The notes under the pieces were generated by a model, which saw only the letters and a program-made list of their open reading frames with translations, was not told the origin of the DNA and did not search any database. 60,337 bases of DNA from Bacillota bacterium (GTDB lineage Bacteria > Bacillota > Clostridia > Oscillospirales > Acutalibacteraceae). This document shows positions 51,946 through 60,337 of this stretch, piece after piece. Within the stretch, counting starts at the first letter, position 1. Each line of letters opens with the position of its first letter. The stretch is taken from assembly GCA_023391275.1 (NCBI GenBank), contig JAEWBE010000057.1:1-60337 (forward strand). Reading direction: 5' to 3'. The translations under genes and the position numbers were made by a program.

Positions 51946-53697
51946 CTATTCTTTGCTGTTTTCCAGCGGGATATAAATATGAACGGTTGTCCCTTCCTCT
52001 TCCACGCTGTCAATCACAAGCCCATACTGCGCGCCGAATATAAGCTTGAGCCGGTCGTTGATATTTTTCAGCCCGATACCCGAGCCTTTGGATTGTATTT
52101 CCCCTGCGTTCAGGGCTTCAAGAATTTCTTTGGGTATGCCCGGTCCGTTATCTTCAACGTTGATTTCAATTTTGTCCGTCAGAATTCTGGCATAAATTAA
52201 GATTCGGCATATGCCAAGAGTGGATTCGAGACCATAATTGATCGAATTTTCCACAATCGGCTGCAGAGTCAGCTTGGTTATTAAATGATCGTACAGTTCT
52301 TCCCCGATATTCACCGAAATTTCCAGTCCCTCGGGATATCTGATTTTCTGAATCGTGATATAGTTGTTGAGAATTTTCAACTCATCCCTTAACGGAACGA
52401 CGTTCTGCTTTTTGCTGATGGAAGACCGCAGCAGGTCGCCCAAAGATTTGACCATTTTGGCGATCTTATCCTGCTTGTTGATTTTGGCGAGCCAGTTGAT
52501 AGAATCAAGCGTATTGTACAGAAAATGGGGATTTATCTGCGCCTGCAACGCTTTGTATTCAAATTCCTTTAACATGATCTGCTTGATATAATTTTCTTCA
52601 ATCAGATTTCCGATTTCTTTTATCATCATATTGTAATCGTTTTGAAGAATGCCGATTTCGTCTTCCCTGTGGGACTCCGGCAGATTCATCTGAGTCAGGT
52701 TCTTGAAATCGCCGCTTTCTATCGTCTTCATCTTATCGATAAGCTGATCGATCGGATGCGTAATGCTTCGCGATAATTTAACACCCAGAAAAATGAGCAG
52801 AACAAACAAAATAAAATAACAGAATATCACGATTGCACGGATGATAATCACGTTCTCGTAAATTGCTTCATAAGGCACGGTGTTAATAAACACCCAGTCG
52901 CTGCTGGTGGATTTTCTGTAAATGACCAGGAATTTTTTGTGGTTCAGCTCGGATATGAAGTAACCGTTATTGCCCTTCACTCCCTTCATGATTTCATTGG
53001 TGTCAAAATCATCCTTTTGCCCCAGAATGACCTCATCCGGTGAAATAATGTAAATATTGGAATCATATTTCGGAAGGTATTGGCTGTACATCCCAATCAG
53101 CGCCTTCGGGTCGACTCTGATCATGAGGACGCCAAGATTCGAAAGGTTCAGGTTTGTGATGTCGCGGATGGAACGGATCAGCACAATCGCATTGTCCGTT
53201 TCACTCGGCGCAAGCCACACACTGCTGCCATTCAAGCTGAGCGCCTTTTCAAAAATTTTCGACTTTCTGTCGCTGTCCAATTTGAAATCATAGTTTGTGC
53301 TTCTGTACTCCCGCCCGTTCATATCGAAAATTTGCAGGGAAAGCACCGAGCTGCTCGCGGACACATGCCACGACTGCAGCAGCTCGTTCATCTTGTTTGT
53401 CAATACGAACTGCTCGTAGGAGGACTCTTCACCCTTTGTGGTCGCGAGATTCTTTTGAACAAGCGGATCTTTTAAGATGTTGTATGACAAATCATTTACG
53501 CCATTGAGGATATTTTCAATATTGACAGAATAAAGATTCAAAACCTTTTCGGCGTTATCATACAGCTGCTTATCATAAATCGAAAAGGAATACTGAAGCG
53601 CAATCAGGCCGACTGTACTGAAAAGACAAGCTTCAATTATCACAATAATGGATAATTTGCTTCTTATTTTTAAATCGCGATATAATTTCTTCAACAT
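51946..53697 (-). CDS. YesM-type sensor histidine kinase
   Basis: About 583 residues. N-terminal membrane helix (LSIIVIIEACLFSTVGLIAL), large extracellular Cache-like sensor (about 40-280), second membrane helix (AIVIFCYFILFVLLIFLGV), HAMP region (SRSITHPIDQLIDKM), then the LytS-type His_kinase domain INPHFLYNTLDSINW with the phospho-acceptor His, and HATPase boxes NSINYGLES, NGPGIP, GSGIGLKNI. It senses an extracellular sugar signal and phosphorylates YesN-like partners. The frame opens at a TTG (53727), but a TATAAT -10 lies at 53742-53737, only 10-15 bp before it, so the ATG at 53697 is preferred. Confidence 0.92.
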   Translation of the reverse strand: MLKKLYRDLKIRSKLSIIVIIEACLFSTVGLIALQYSFSIYDKQLYDNAEKVLNLYSVNIENILNGVNDLSYNILKDPLVQKNLATTKGEESSYEQFVLTNKMNELLQSWHVSASSSVLSLQIFDMNGREYRSTNYDFKLDSDRKSKIFEKALSLNGSSVWLAPSETDNAIVLIRSIRDITNLNLSNLGVLMIRVDPKALIGMYSQYLPKYDSNIYIISPDEVILGQKDDFDTNEIMKGVKGNNGYFISELNHKKFLVIYRKSTSSDWVFINTVPYEAIYENVIIIRAIVIFCYFILFVLLIFLGVKLSRSITHPIDQLIDKMKTIESGDFKNLTQMNLPESHREDEIGILQNDYNMMIKEIGNLIEENYIKQIMLKEFEYKALQAQINPHFLYNTLDSINWLAKINKQDKIAKMVKSLGDLLRSSISKKQNVVPLRDELKILNNYITIQKIRYPEGLEISVNIGEELYDHLITKLTLQPIVENSINYGLESTLGICRILIYARILTDKIEINVEDNGPGIPKEILEALNAGEIQSKGSGIGLKNINDRLKLIFGAQYGLVIDSVEEEGTTVHIYIPLENSKE

Positions 53698-53997
53698 TTG
53701 CTTATCCACACTATTCTTATTTTTCAATTGGATGTTATTATAGCATACCCTGCTAAAAAATCAACGCGCCGCACGATTCAGGGGCAGCTGAAAAGATAGC
53801 TGGAAGCTCTGCATTTTCGAGGAAAAAACGGATTTTTTCAGTCCAAAGCCCGCCTTGTTCAGCAAAAAGCCGTGCACACAAATTAAAAAGTCGGATATTT
53901 GGATTGTAAATCACGGCCAGGGCTTTTATTGTTTACAGTGCCGGTCAAAAAATATTTTTTGGCGGCGAACAAAACAAAGGGAAGGGAAGTTCTGTTT

Positions 53998-54390
53998 ATG
54001 AGTCAAATAAGTTTAATGGATGAGCCTGTCATCGAACATTTATGCATTAACGCGTTACAAAAGTTTGAGCTGAAATCCTGGTATCAAAAGATGTTCGGCT
54101 TCAGCAGCATTTTTATCAACGGAGAAGAAAGCACTTTTATTCGCTCAAAAAATGGATTTATAATTGAATTTGTAGATGCGGAGGTGCCGGAAAACAGTCT
54201 GGACAAAAACGTGACCGGGTTTCGTCATCTCGCCTTTTCGGTAGATTCCATTGATGACATTGAAGAAAAATTGAAAGCAATGAACCTCGCCATTACCGGA
54301 AAATCCGAGTCGGACGCAACGAAAATGCTCTTTTTCCGGGACCCTGAAGGCAACTTGATTCAGATTGTAGCCCGCAGGCAGGCACTTTAA
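53998..54390 (+). CDS. VOC/glyoxalase-family protein
   Basis: 130 residues, paired beta-alpha-beta-beta-beta units: EHLCINALQKFELKSWYQKMFGF, then FIIEFVDAEVPE, then GFRHLAFSVDSIDDIEEKL, then MLFFRDPEGNLIQIVARR. Metal ligands are the His of the first and second unit (EHLC, RHLAF) and the Glu/Gln near the end of each. It could be an isomerase or lyase of small carbonyl or keto-sugar compounds. GGGAAGTTCTGTTT precedes ATG 53998; the open frame upstream is not used. It lies on the opposite strand between kinase and response regulator. The 53728-53997 gap holds no other gene. Confidence 0.85.
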   Translation: MSQISLMDEPVIEHLCINALQKFELKSWYQKMFGFSSIFINGEESTFIRSKNGFIIEFVDAEVPENSLDKNVTGFRHLAFSVDSIDDIEEKLKAMNLAITGKSESDATKMLFFRDPEGNLIQIVARRQAL

Positions 54391-54532
54391 ATTTACAGGA
54401 AAATAAAACGGGTTCCATGCAGAAGGGATTTCCTGCCCTGAAACAGGAGAATCGAAAAGGACAGCCTCACTTAAATTCCGGTGAAAGTGTGGCTGCCCTT
54501 TTACTTTTCAGCTCGCAACAGCAAATTGATGC

Positions 54533-56083
54533 TTACGTTTTATTGTAAACCTTTTTATATTCTGAAGGAGAATAACCCGTTACTTTCTTAAAAACCTGAC
54601 TGAAATATTGCGGGTTGTTTCCAAAACCTACTTGCTCTGCAATCTGATATACTTTAAAGTCATACTGTTCAATAATCAGTTCCTTGGCTTTCGCAATCCT
54701 TTTGAGCAAAAGATAATTTGAAAAGCTTTCCCCCGTTTTCTTTTTAAATAATTTACCCACATAATCCACATTCATATACAAAATCTTTTGGGCCAGCATC
54801 GAGAGCGACAATTCCTCATTTGCGATATTTTCATCGGTATAAGTAAGAATTGAATTAATAATGGTATTATGTTTTTTGATATTCATTTCATAATTGTTTT
54901 TTGTGATTTCACTGGCCTGCTCAAGGATAAAATCATAAATCTGCTGGATGTTTTCTAAATTTTCCAACTCTTCCGATTTATTAATATAGTAATTGATTTT
55001 TTTAGGCTCCGCCTGCCTCAAGATGCACATGAACAGTTCAAGGAAATAGGACTTTGCTATATTCACTTCGAGCTTTAAAAGCTTCAGCTGTTCAAAATAG
55101 GATTGAATCAAAGTCACCATTTCAGTGTAATTTCCGCTTTTCACAGTAAACGAAATCTGCTCGTAGTTAAAGCGGAATGTGACGTCGCTTGTATTTTGAT
55201 TCAGCACAATATCTTTTTGGGTTATGATGCTGTGCTCGGGAAGATAAAAGCTGTATTTCAAATACTTTTTCGCATTCTGGTACAGGTAGGGTGATTTTTC
55301 AAAATCGTCCTCTTCACTGACGGCAGCCGTCAGGTATACGCCGTAATAATTATAAAAGCTTTTTCTGATGTTCATAATACAGTTAACTAGCTGATCCTCG
55401 TCGATCGGATTGGTCATAATCAGCACGTAATCCTCCAGAATGGTGCTGAAGATAATGGACTGCTGAAACAGTTTTTCAGACAGGTTTTTCAGTACAACCT
55501 TTTCCTTGAATTCCAGATTTTCGTTGGTTTTGATCAGGACAATTATGACACGATTCACACTAAGGCTTAACAGCCTTAGCGTATTTTGCGTTTCCTCGCG
55601 GTTATAGCTGATATTCATGACATACTCGCGCAGGAATTGTTCCTTTACCTGCGGCAATACTTTCAGCAGATCCTGCTGTATTGTTTTTACAAGATTGTCC
55701 TTTTCCCGTTTTTCCTTAATCTCATCAATAACCTGCTTTATGACACTGGTGATTTCATCCTCATCACTGGGTTTTAAAAGATAATATTTCACGCCGTACT
55801 GCATAGCCCTGTTGGCATAATTGAATTCCCCATAGCCCGACAAAATCACAAATTCGGTATCAGGATAAGCATCCTTTACCGTTTTGATCAGTTCCAGGCC
55901 GTCCATCCCAGGCATTTTTATGTCTGTGATAATCGCATCCGGATGGACTTCTTCAATTATGGAGTAGGCTTCATATCCGTCCTTCGCCTGCAGGAGCTCA
56001 ATGCCAAGGCTGTCCCATTCAATAATCTGGGAAATTCCTTCTCTTATAATTGTTTCATCATCCACAAGTAAAAATTTGTACAT
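54533..56083 (-). CDS. YesN-type response regulator with AraC DNA-binding domain
   Basis: 516 residues. Receiver domain 1-120: FLLVDDETIIREGISQIIEWDSLG, phospho-acceptor Asp in DAIITDIKMPGMDGLEL, and YLLKPSDEDEI. A central linker of about 270 residues follows, and the C-terminal AraC HTH pair (about 410-515: ELSLSMLAQKILYMNVDYVGKLFKK, KAKELIIEQYDFKVYQIAEQVGFGNNPQYFSQVFKKVTGYSPSEY). It activates carbohydrate importer genes on phosphorylation. The binding-protein gene of the adjacent importer starts 395 bp away in divergent orientation, so it is the expected target. ATG 56083 is preceded by GAGGTTGAG. Confidence 0.94.
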   Translation of the reverse strand: MYKFLLVDDETIIREGISQIIEWDSLGIELLQAKDGYEAYSIIEEVHPDAIITDIKMPGMDGLELIKTVKDAYPDTEFVILSGYGEFNYANRAMQYGVKYYLLKPSDEDEITSVIKQVIDEIKEKREKDNLVKTIQQDLLKVLPQVKEQFLREYVMNISYNREETQNTLRLLSLSVNRVIIVLIKTNENLEFKEKVVLKNLSEKLFQQSIIFSTILEDYVLIMTNPIDEDQLVNCIMNIRKSFYNYYGVYLTAAVSEEDDFEKSPYLYQNAKKYLKYSFYLPEHSIITQKDIVLNQNTSDVTFRFNYEQISFTVKSGNYTEMVTLIQSYFEQLKLLKLEVNIAKSYFLELFMCILRQAEPKKINYYINKSEELENLENIQQIYDFILEQASEITKNNYEMNIKKHNTIINSILTYTDENIANEELSLSMLAQKILYMNVDYVGKLFKKKTGESFSNYLLLKRIAKAKELIIEQYDFKVYQIAEQVGFGNNPQYFSQVFKKVTGYSPSEYKKVYNKT

Positions 56084-56477
56084 AAATAAACTCAACCTCA
56101 TTATTAATATGCAAATTAGGGAATTAACCGGCCGATTTGATTTTAAACATATGCAGTCTCTTTTTTTATCATATTACAAACGATGGTTAAAGTCAATGTG
56201 AATAATTTCAGGGTAAAAATCTGAAACTTGATATTGAAAATCAACAAAAACTTAGGGTGTGGATCGAATTTTGTGCTGTATTTGGGGTGATATGTCTAAT
56301 TATTCAACAAAAATATCTGCTAACTTAATTTTATCAAACAAAAAAATACTCTATACTAATGTGCATATAAGACTTCGTTCTCAGCCGAATTGAGTTCGGT
56401 TATGGAGTCCGGGAGGTGTTGTGAAAATAAGCTTGTTGAATTGGTTGAAAAGTATAATTTATAAAGGGGAGTAGGGA
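56084..56477 (+). promoter_or_regulatory. Intergenic control region between YesN and the importer
   Basis: No gene. TATACT at 56352-56357 is a candidate -10 for the binding-protein gene, with a poor -35, typical of promoters needing an AraC-type activator. The upstream 56100-56330 part is AT-rich and could hold the activator sites; I could not fix a repeat. Confidence 0.4.
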
Positions 56478-57794
56478 ATGAAACACATGAAACGCGCACT
56501 TTCAGTTCTATTATTAGTGGTCTTATTGTTTTCAGTCGGCACAGGATGCCAAAAGGAAAGCACAGGTTCGGCAACCAGCGAGCCGGCAGAGCAAAAGGTT
56601 AAACTCAGAATTTCCTGGTGGGGCTCACAGCAGAGAAATGAAGCAACCTTAAAGATTTTGGACATGTACACTGCCAAGCATCCGAATGTTACGTTCCAGC
56701 CGGAATACACCAGTTTTGCAGGATATTTTGAAAAATTGTCCTCTGAAGCAGCCGCAAACAACCTGCCGGACATTATTCAGCACGACTATTCTTATATCGG
56801 GCAGTATGTAGATAAAAATTTGCTGCTTCCATTGGATGACTATATTGCCGACAGCACTCTCGATTTGAAAAACGTGAGTAAGTCGGTCAGTGACGCCGGT
56901 TCAATCAACGGCAAGATGTTTGGATTAAACATCGCAGTCAATTCAAGAGCTTTAATTTATGATGCCGCCCTGTTTAAAAAGGCCGGCGTGCCGCTGCCCA
57001 CGAACGACTGGACATGGGATGATTACATGAACGATGCCCTCCAGATACATGAAAAATTAGGTATCTACGGAGCGGAAGCCATGTGCGGCGAAGAGTATGA
57101 AGGGTTTGACCATTATTTAAGGCAGCATGGAAAAACTTTTTACACAGACAACGGCAAGTCCTTAGGCTATACGGATGATAAACTGTTTGAAGACTTCTTC
57201 GGCATGGAGCTGAAGCTTGTGAAAGCAAAAGCGCTTCCTCTTCCTGCTGAAAGGCTGGAAGTAAAGGGCGTTGGCGACGACTTCATTGTCAACGGAAAAG
57301 CGGCAATGAGCGGCTATGTAAAGCACTCGAATAATATTGATGAAATCACGAATGACGCCAAAAGGCCGCTTACTCTTGTGGCTTTCCCGGGTTCCAAGGA
57401 TCAGACTCAGCCGGGTACCTATATTAATCCTTCCCAGTTTATGACCGTATTCAAAAATACAAAATACCCCAAGGAAGCGGTTGAGTTCCTCAATTATTTC
57501 ATCAACGATGTTGACGCAAACAAGGTTTTGGCCGCTGAGCGCGGCGTGCCTGTTTCAAACACGGTTCGTGAAGCCTTAAGACCTCAGATGTCGGAAGCCA
57601 ACAAGGTACAGTTCGACTTCCTTGACAGCATTTCAACGAAAGTCAGCCCCCTGCCCGCGCCGGCACCGTCGGGGCATGCAGAGATCGACACACTGCTTAA
57701 GAATATTGAGCAGCAGGTCCTGTATGAGAAAATAAGCCTGGCGGACGCTGCAAAGTCCTTCCGGACGCAAGCAACTGCAATCTTAACCAAGTAA
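56478..57794 (+). CDS. Carbohydrate ABC transporter binding lipoprotein (family 1)
   Basis: 438 residues. Signal and lipobox: RALSVLLLVVLLFSVGTGC, with Cys about 24. MalE-type fold: LRISWWGSQQRNEATLKIL, HPNVTFQPEYTSFAGYFEKL, PDIIQHDYSYIGQYV, DWTWDDYMNDALQIHEKLG and KAAMSGYVKHSNNIDEITN. Family 1 binding proteins of this kind bind oligosaccharides or uronides. AAAGGGGAG lies 6-10 bases before the ATG. The permease genes follow after 559 bp of non-coding DNA. Confidence 0.93.
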   Translation: MKHMKRALSVLLLVVLLFSVGTGCQKESTGSATSEPAEQKVKLRISWWGSQQRNEATLKILDMYTAKHPNVTFQPEYTSFAGYFEKLSSEAAANNLPDIIQHDYSYIGQYVDKNLLLPLDDYIADSTLDLKNVSKSVSDAGSINGKMFGLNIAVNSRALIYDAALFKKAGVPLPTNDWTWDDYMNDALQIHEKLGIYGAEAMCGEEYEGFDHYLRQHGKTFYTDNGKSLGYTDDKLFEDFFGMELKLVKAKALPLPAERLEVKGVGDDFIVNGKAAMSGYVKHSNNIDEITNDAKRPLTLVAFPGSKDQTQPGTYINPSQFMTVFKNTKYPKEAVEFLNYFINDVDANKVLAAERGVPVSNTVREALRPQMSEANKVQFDFLDSISTKVSPLPAPAPSGHAEIDTLLKNIEQQVLYEKISLADAAKSFRTQATAILTK

Positions 57795-58353
57795 TCCTGC
57801 CAGCGGCAGATTTCCAATGTAAAAGTTAAAAAATATATTCTGAGGCAAAATTCACATAGTTTTATGGGAATTTTACCTCAGATATATCATTACACGGGAT
57901 ATTTTATAAAAGGTCCTTTGGGGAAATCAGACCATTCCAATATGCAAATCAAATATTGGAACCGGCTTTCGCATTGATACATACGAATTACGGCATCTCC
58001 GGAAAACAAGGATTTTTAATTTTGAAGACAGTCTGCTGAAACGGCTATGGGTGTATCGCTCGGAAAAATGAAATTGCAATTTCAGCAGTTTCGCCCGGCC
58101 TGTTTGAAGCCGGGTTTGATTCTAGATAAGTTCAACCGGGTTCCGGTCCAAAAAACGGGTTGACCGGAAAGATCGGTGAAAAACTTCCGCGAACAGTTAT
58201 CAGGCTGGCAGTATTTCGCCGGAAGTTCACTTTCCTTAATTCAATTTACAATAAGCCTGCCGGAGTCCCTGAAAAGCGGTTATTAATGGATCATGCTGTT
58301 TAGATGCCGTTCCGTTAATTACCGCCTTATTTTTAAAATGGAGGTTAGTTTCT
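57795..58353 (+). other. 559-bp gap between binding protein and permease genes, with several hairpins
   Basis: No gene supported. Hairpins: TGAGGCAAAATTC (57841-57853) with GAATTTTACCTCA (57868-57880), one mismatch; CCCGGC with GCCGGG near 58093-58114 followed by TTTGATT; and ACTTCCG with CGGAAGT near 58193-58226. The order GTTCCGG, TTGACCGGAAAG (58160-58171), AGCCTGCCGGAGT (58254-58266) is shared with 40921-41032. The gap may set a higher level of binding protein than of permease, or it may carry the permease promoter. Confidence 0.5.
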
Positions 58354-59286
58354 ATGGAAAACGTCAAAATGGCCAGAGCAAAAAAAGTGAAAAAACTGGA
58401 CGGCAACTCGAACTTCGCCGGCTATCTGTTTATCGGCCCGTGGCTGATTGGTTTTTTCGCCTTTACTCTGGTGCCAATTTTAGCAACACTGTTTTTTTCC
58501 TTTACAAAATATGATATTATGAGTCCACCGGTCTTTATCGGACTGAAAAATTTTCAAGATATCCTTTTTACGGACGACAGGTTCTGGAAGTCGCTCAGGG
58601 TAACCTTCCTTTATGTTTTTGTCAGCGTGCCAATCAAACTCATCTTTGCGCTGTTTGTGGCGATGCTGTTTGTAGGAAAGCATAAATTCCTTGGCGCATA
58701 CCGGGCTTTGGTTTACATCCCGTCCATTATAGGCGGAAGTGTGGCAGTCGCCGTGCTTTGGCGCAAAATGTTCGGTATGGACGGACTTGTGAATAATATT
58801 CTGATCAATATGGGTATTATGAAGACCGGCGTCAGCTGGATCGGGAACCCGAGCACTGCCCTTTGGACAATCGTTCTGCTCGCTGTCTGGGAGTTTGGGT
58901 CGCCCATGCTGATCTTCCTTGCAGGGTTAAAACAGATTCCGGTCAGCTTTTATGAAGCGGCGGACATTGACGGCGCGAATAAAGTAACAAAGTTTTTCCG
59001 GATAACCATTCCGATGCTGGCCCCGGTTCTGCTGTTCAACTTTATCATGCAGATCATTACCGGGTTCCGGGCGTTTACGGAAAGCTTTATCATTACCCAG
59101 GGCGGCCCCTTTGATAATACACTCCTCTATATGCTGTATGTCTACCAAAAAGCGTTTTCCTTCTATGACATGGGTTACGGATGCGCGCTTGCCTGGATCT
59201 TAATCCTGATTATTGCAGTTTTTACGGGATGTATTTTTAAATTTTCATCAGACAAGGTTTATTATGAGTCTAGGGGGAATTGGTAA
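58354..59286 (+). CDS. Carbohydrate ABC transporter permease (MalF/UgpA type)
   Basis: 310 residues with six hydrophobic helices: GYLFIGPWLIGFFAFTLVPIL, then the BPD_transp_1 core with LRVTFLYVFVSVPIKLIFALFV and the coupling EAA loop FYEAADIDGANKVTKFFRITIPML. It forms the channel with the next gene. The next gene starts on the base after its stop codon. GGAGG lies 9-10 bases before the ATG. No ATPase gene is in the operon so far; such importers usually share a common MsmX-type ATPase encoded elsewhere. Confidence 0.93.
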   Translation: MENVKMARAKKVKKLDGNSNFAGYLFIGPWLIGFFAFTLVPILATLFFSFTKYDIMSPPVFIGLKNFQDILFTDDRFWKSLRVTFLYVFVSVPIKLIFALFVAMLFVGKHKFLGAYRALVYIPSIIGGSVAVAVLWRKMFGMDGLVNNILINMGIMKTGVSWIGNPSTALWTIVLLAVWEFGSPMLIFLAGLKQIPVSFYEAADIDGANKVTKFFRITIPMLAPVLLFNFIMQIITGFRAFTESFIITQGGPFDNTLLYMLYVYQKAFSFYDMGYGCALAWILILIIAVFTGCIFKFSSDKVYYESRGNW

Positions 59287-60138
59287 ATGGAACATAGCAG
59301 ATCGCGTTTACATTCAACCCTTTATCATTTGCTCATTTCCATCTTCGTCTTTTTGTTGATTTACCCGATTTTATGGATGATAGGCACTTCCTTTGACGCG
59401 AATGCAAATGCAACCGTCGCGGCAAGTTCGTTCAGCTTTATTCCAAAGCTTTTTACTTTAGATAACTACATACAGGGATGGAAGGGCGTAGGCAACAGTT
59501 CTTTTTCGGTTTTCTTTAAAAACTCGTTTATTGTGTCCGGTCTGACTGTTATCGGGCAGGTGGCATCCTCCACCATTGCCGCCTACGGTTTTTCAAGAAT
59601 CAGATTTAAAGGCTCGCGCATGTGGTTCTTTTGCATGATGGTCACCCTGATGCTGCCGCAGCAGATCATCATTATTCCGCAGTACATTATTTTCAGTAAG
59701 CTCGGTATGATCAACAGCTATCTTCCGCTGGTTTTACCCGCGTTTTTCGGGTACCCGTTCTTTATTTTTCTGATCATGCAGTTCATTCAGGGAATACCGG
59801 CTGATCTTGACGAGGCTGCCAAAATCGACGGCTGCAATAAGATTTCCATTTTTTACAGAATCATATTGCCTTTAATTAAGCCGGCCATCGCCACGTCGGT
59901 CATATTCTCCTTTTACTGGAGCTGGCAGGACTTTTTTGGCCCCCTGCTTTTCATTCAGTCGCCCGAAAAATATACCCTTTCGCTTGCACTGAGCCTGTTT
60001 GTAGATCCGTCGAGTGTTACAAACTGGGGGTCGGTATTCGCAATGTCGTTCCTGTCCCTGCTCCCCATCTTCCTTCTGTTTGTGTTTACGCAGAAATATC
60101 TGGTCGAAGGCATCAGCATGACGGGGCTGAAAAGCTAG
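59287..60138 (+). CDS. Carbohydrate ABC transporter permease (MalG/UgpE type)
   Basis: 283 residues, six helices: LHSTLYHLLISIFVFLLIYPILWMIG, then KNSFIVSGLTVIGQVASSTIAAYGFSRIRF, EAA loop DLDEAAKIDGCNKISIFYRIILPL, and a C-terminus ending GISMTGLKS, where TGLKS or TGAVK-type tails are usual for MalG. It starts directly after the partner's stop. The SDR gene follows 117 bp later. Confidence 0.94.
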   Translation: MEHSRSRLHSTLYHLLISIFVFLLIYPILWMIGTSFDANANATVAASSFSFIPKLFTLDNYIQGWKGVGNSSFSVFFKNSFIVSGLTVIGQVASSTIAAYGFSRIRFKGSRMWFFCMMVTLMLPQQIIIIPQYIIFSKLGMINSYLPLVLPAFFGYPFFIFLIMQFIQGIPADLDEAAKIDGCNKISIFYRIILPLIKPAIATSVIFSFYWSWQDFFGPLLFIQSPEKYTLSLALSLFVDPSSVTNWGSVFAMSFLSLLPIFLLFVFTQKYLVEGISMTGLKS

Positions 60139-60255
60139 GGGAAGAATAACTTCTTTTCCGTTTTCCAAGGCGCCCGGCGCTGAACCGCAAAGGGACGGAT
60201 ACCGGTACATGATTTTTAAAATATGAATTCATTATATATAGGAAGGAAAATGAAT

Positions 60256-60337
60256 ATGAATTTGCCGCTGAATGTGGATTTAAAAGGGAAAGTCGCTGTC
60301 GTAACAGGCGCGGGAGGGGTTCTGTGCAGTATGTTCT
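60256..60337 (+). CDS. SDR oxidoreductase, D-mannonate oxidoreductase-like (partial)
   Basis: Only the first 27 codons lie in the window. MNLPLNVDLKGKVAVVTGAG is the Rossmann TGxGG-type start of a short-chain dehydrogenase, and this N-terminal wording is typical of the YjmF/UxuB-like SDR that reduces D-fructuronate to D-mannonate in Firmicutes. GGAAGG at 60241-60246 favours this ATG (9 bases) over the one at 60250. With UxaC it would give two consecutive steps of glucuronate degradation. The rest is outside the window. Confidence 0.7.
   Translation, partial: MNLPLNVDLKGKVAVVTGAGGVLCSMF

Noticed and set aside
1..60337. CRISPR array or rRNA genes
   Set aside because: No regularly spaced direct repeats and no rRNA-like sequence were seen.

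Overview
The window looks like chromosome from a spore-forming Clostridia-type Firmicute, plausibly of the Oscillospiraceae/Ruminococcaceae kind. The support is a cwlJ-gerQ spore-germination pair, Gram-positive lipoproteins, strong GGAGG-type ribosome sites, a YesM/YesN two-component system and Clostridia-style mobile elements. The genus cannot be fixed from sequence reading alone.

Layout. (1) 1-2600: a lipoprotein, gerQ and cwlJ, then tRNA-Ser(CGA) with a second partial copy of its 5' half 195 bp upstream. (2) 2.4-17.1 kb: an integrated mobilizable element next to the tRNA. It has a tyrosine integrase, an excisionase-like gene, a sigma-region-4-like protein with a membrane tail, a zinc-finger protein, and a type I restriction-modification operon (short HsdS, HsdM, DinD, HsdS, two small DUF proteins, HsdR, YgjP-like protease). 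A MobV relaxase follows, reading away from a hairpin-plus-nick sequence like the pMV158 oriT. (3) 17.1-24.8 kb: a scar zone. A C-truncated galactitol-type PTS IIC with IIB and ManA lies next to a decayed conjugative-element gene (CD1108/NlpC-P60 type) and an N-truncated retron-type reverse transcriptase. The RT is fused tail-out to an N-truncated cellobiose-type PTS IIC, followed by an intact 6-phospho-beta-glucosidase. (4) 24.9-29.4 kb: a two-gene unit (unknown protein plus MerR-like HTH) bracketed by a 28-bp repeat, an MFS exporter, a possible 37-codon Cys-rich gene and a GntR/FCD regulator. (5) 29.6-42.5 kb: a twelve-gene minus-strand sugar operon. It holds a RbsB/A/C/C-type ABC importer, cupin, old-yellow-enzyme-like reductase, ASRT-family protein, RhaA-type isomerase, aldo/keto reductase, LyxK-like kinase, and L-ribulose-5-P 4- and 3-epimerases. 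(6) 43.4-51.9 kb: five Gfo/Idh/MocA dehydrogenases, a TIM-barrel isomerase and glucuronate isomerase UxaC. (7) 51.9-60.3 kb: YesM-like kinase and YesN-like regulator split by a VOC gene, a MalEFG-type ABC importer, and the start of a mannonate-oxidoreductase-like SDR.

How the genes work together. Region 5 contains every enzyme for L-lyxose to L-xylulose to L-xylulose-5-P to L-ribulose-5-P to D-xylulose-5-P, with its own importer and a promoter overlapped by a perfect 11-bp palindrome. Regions 6 and 7 point to uptake and oxidation of glycosides or uronic acids: UxaC and the UxuB-like SDR give the Ashwell-type route from glucuronate, and the dehydrogenase group plus TIM-barrel enzyme resembles oxidative deglycosylation gene sets. 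The mobile element carries a defence island (type I R-M with embedded dinD). The most distinctive observations are the oriT/MobV/type I R-M mobilizable element with its clustered 8-bp repeats at the tRNA, the L-lyxose-type operon, and the five-dehydrogenase cluster. Gene functions are from recognised sequence motifs only; no database search was run.
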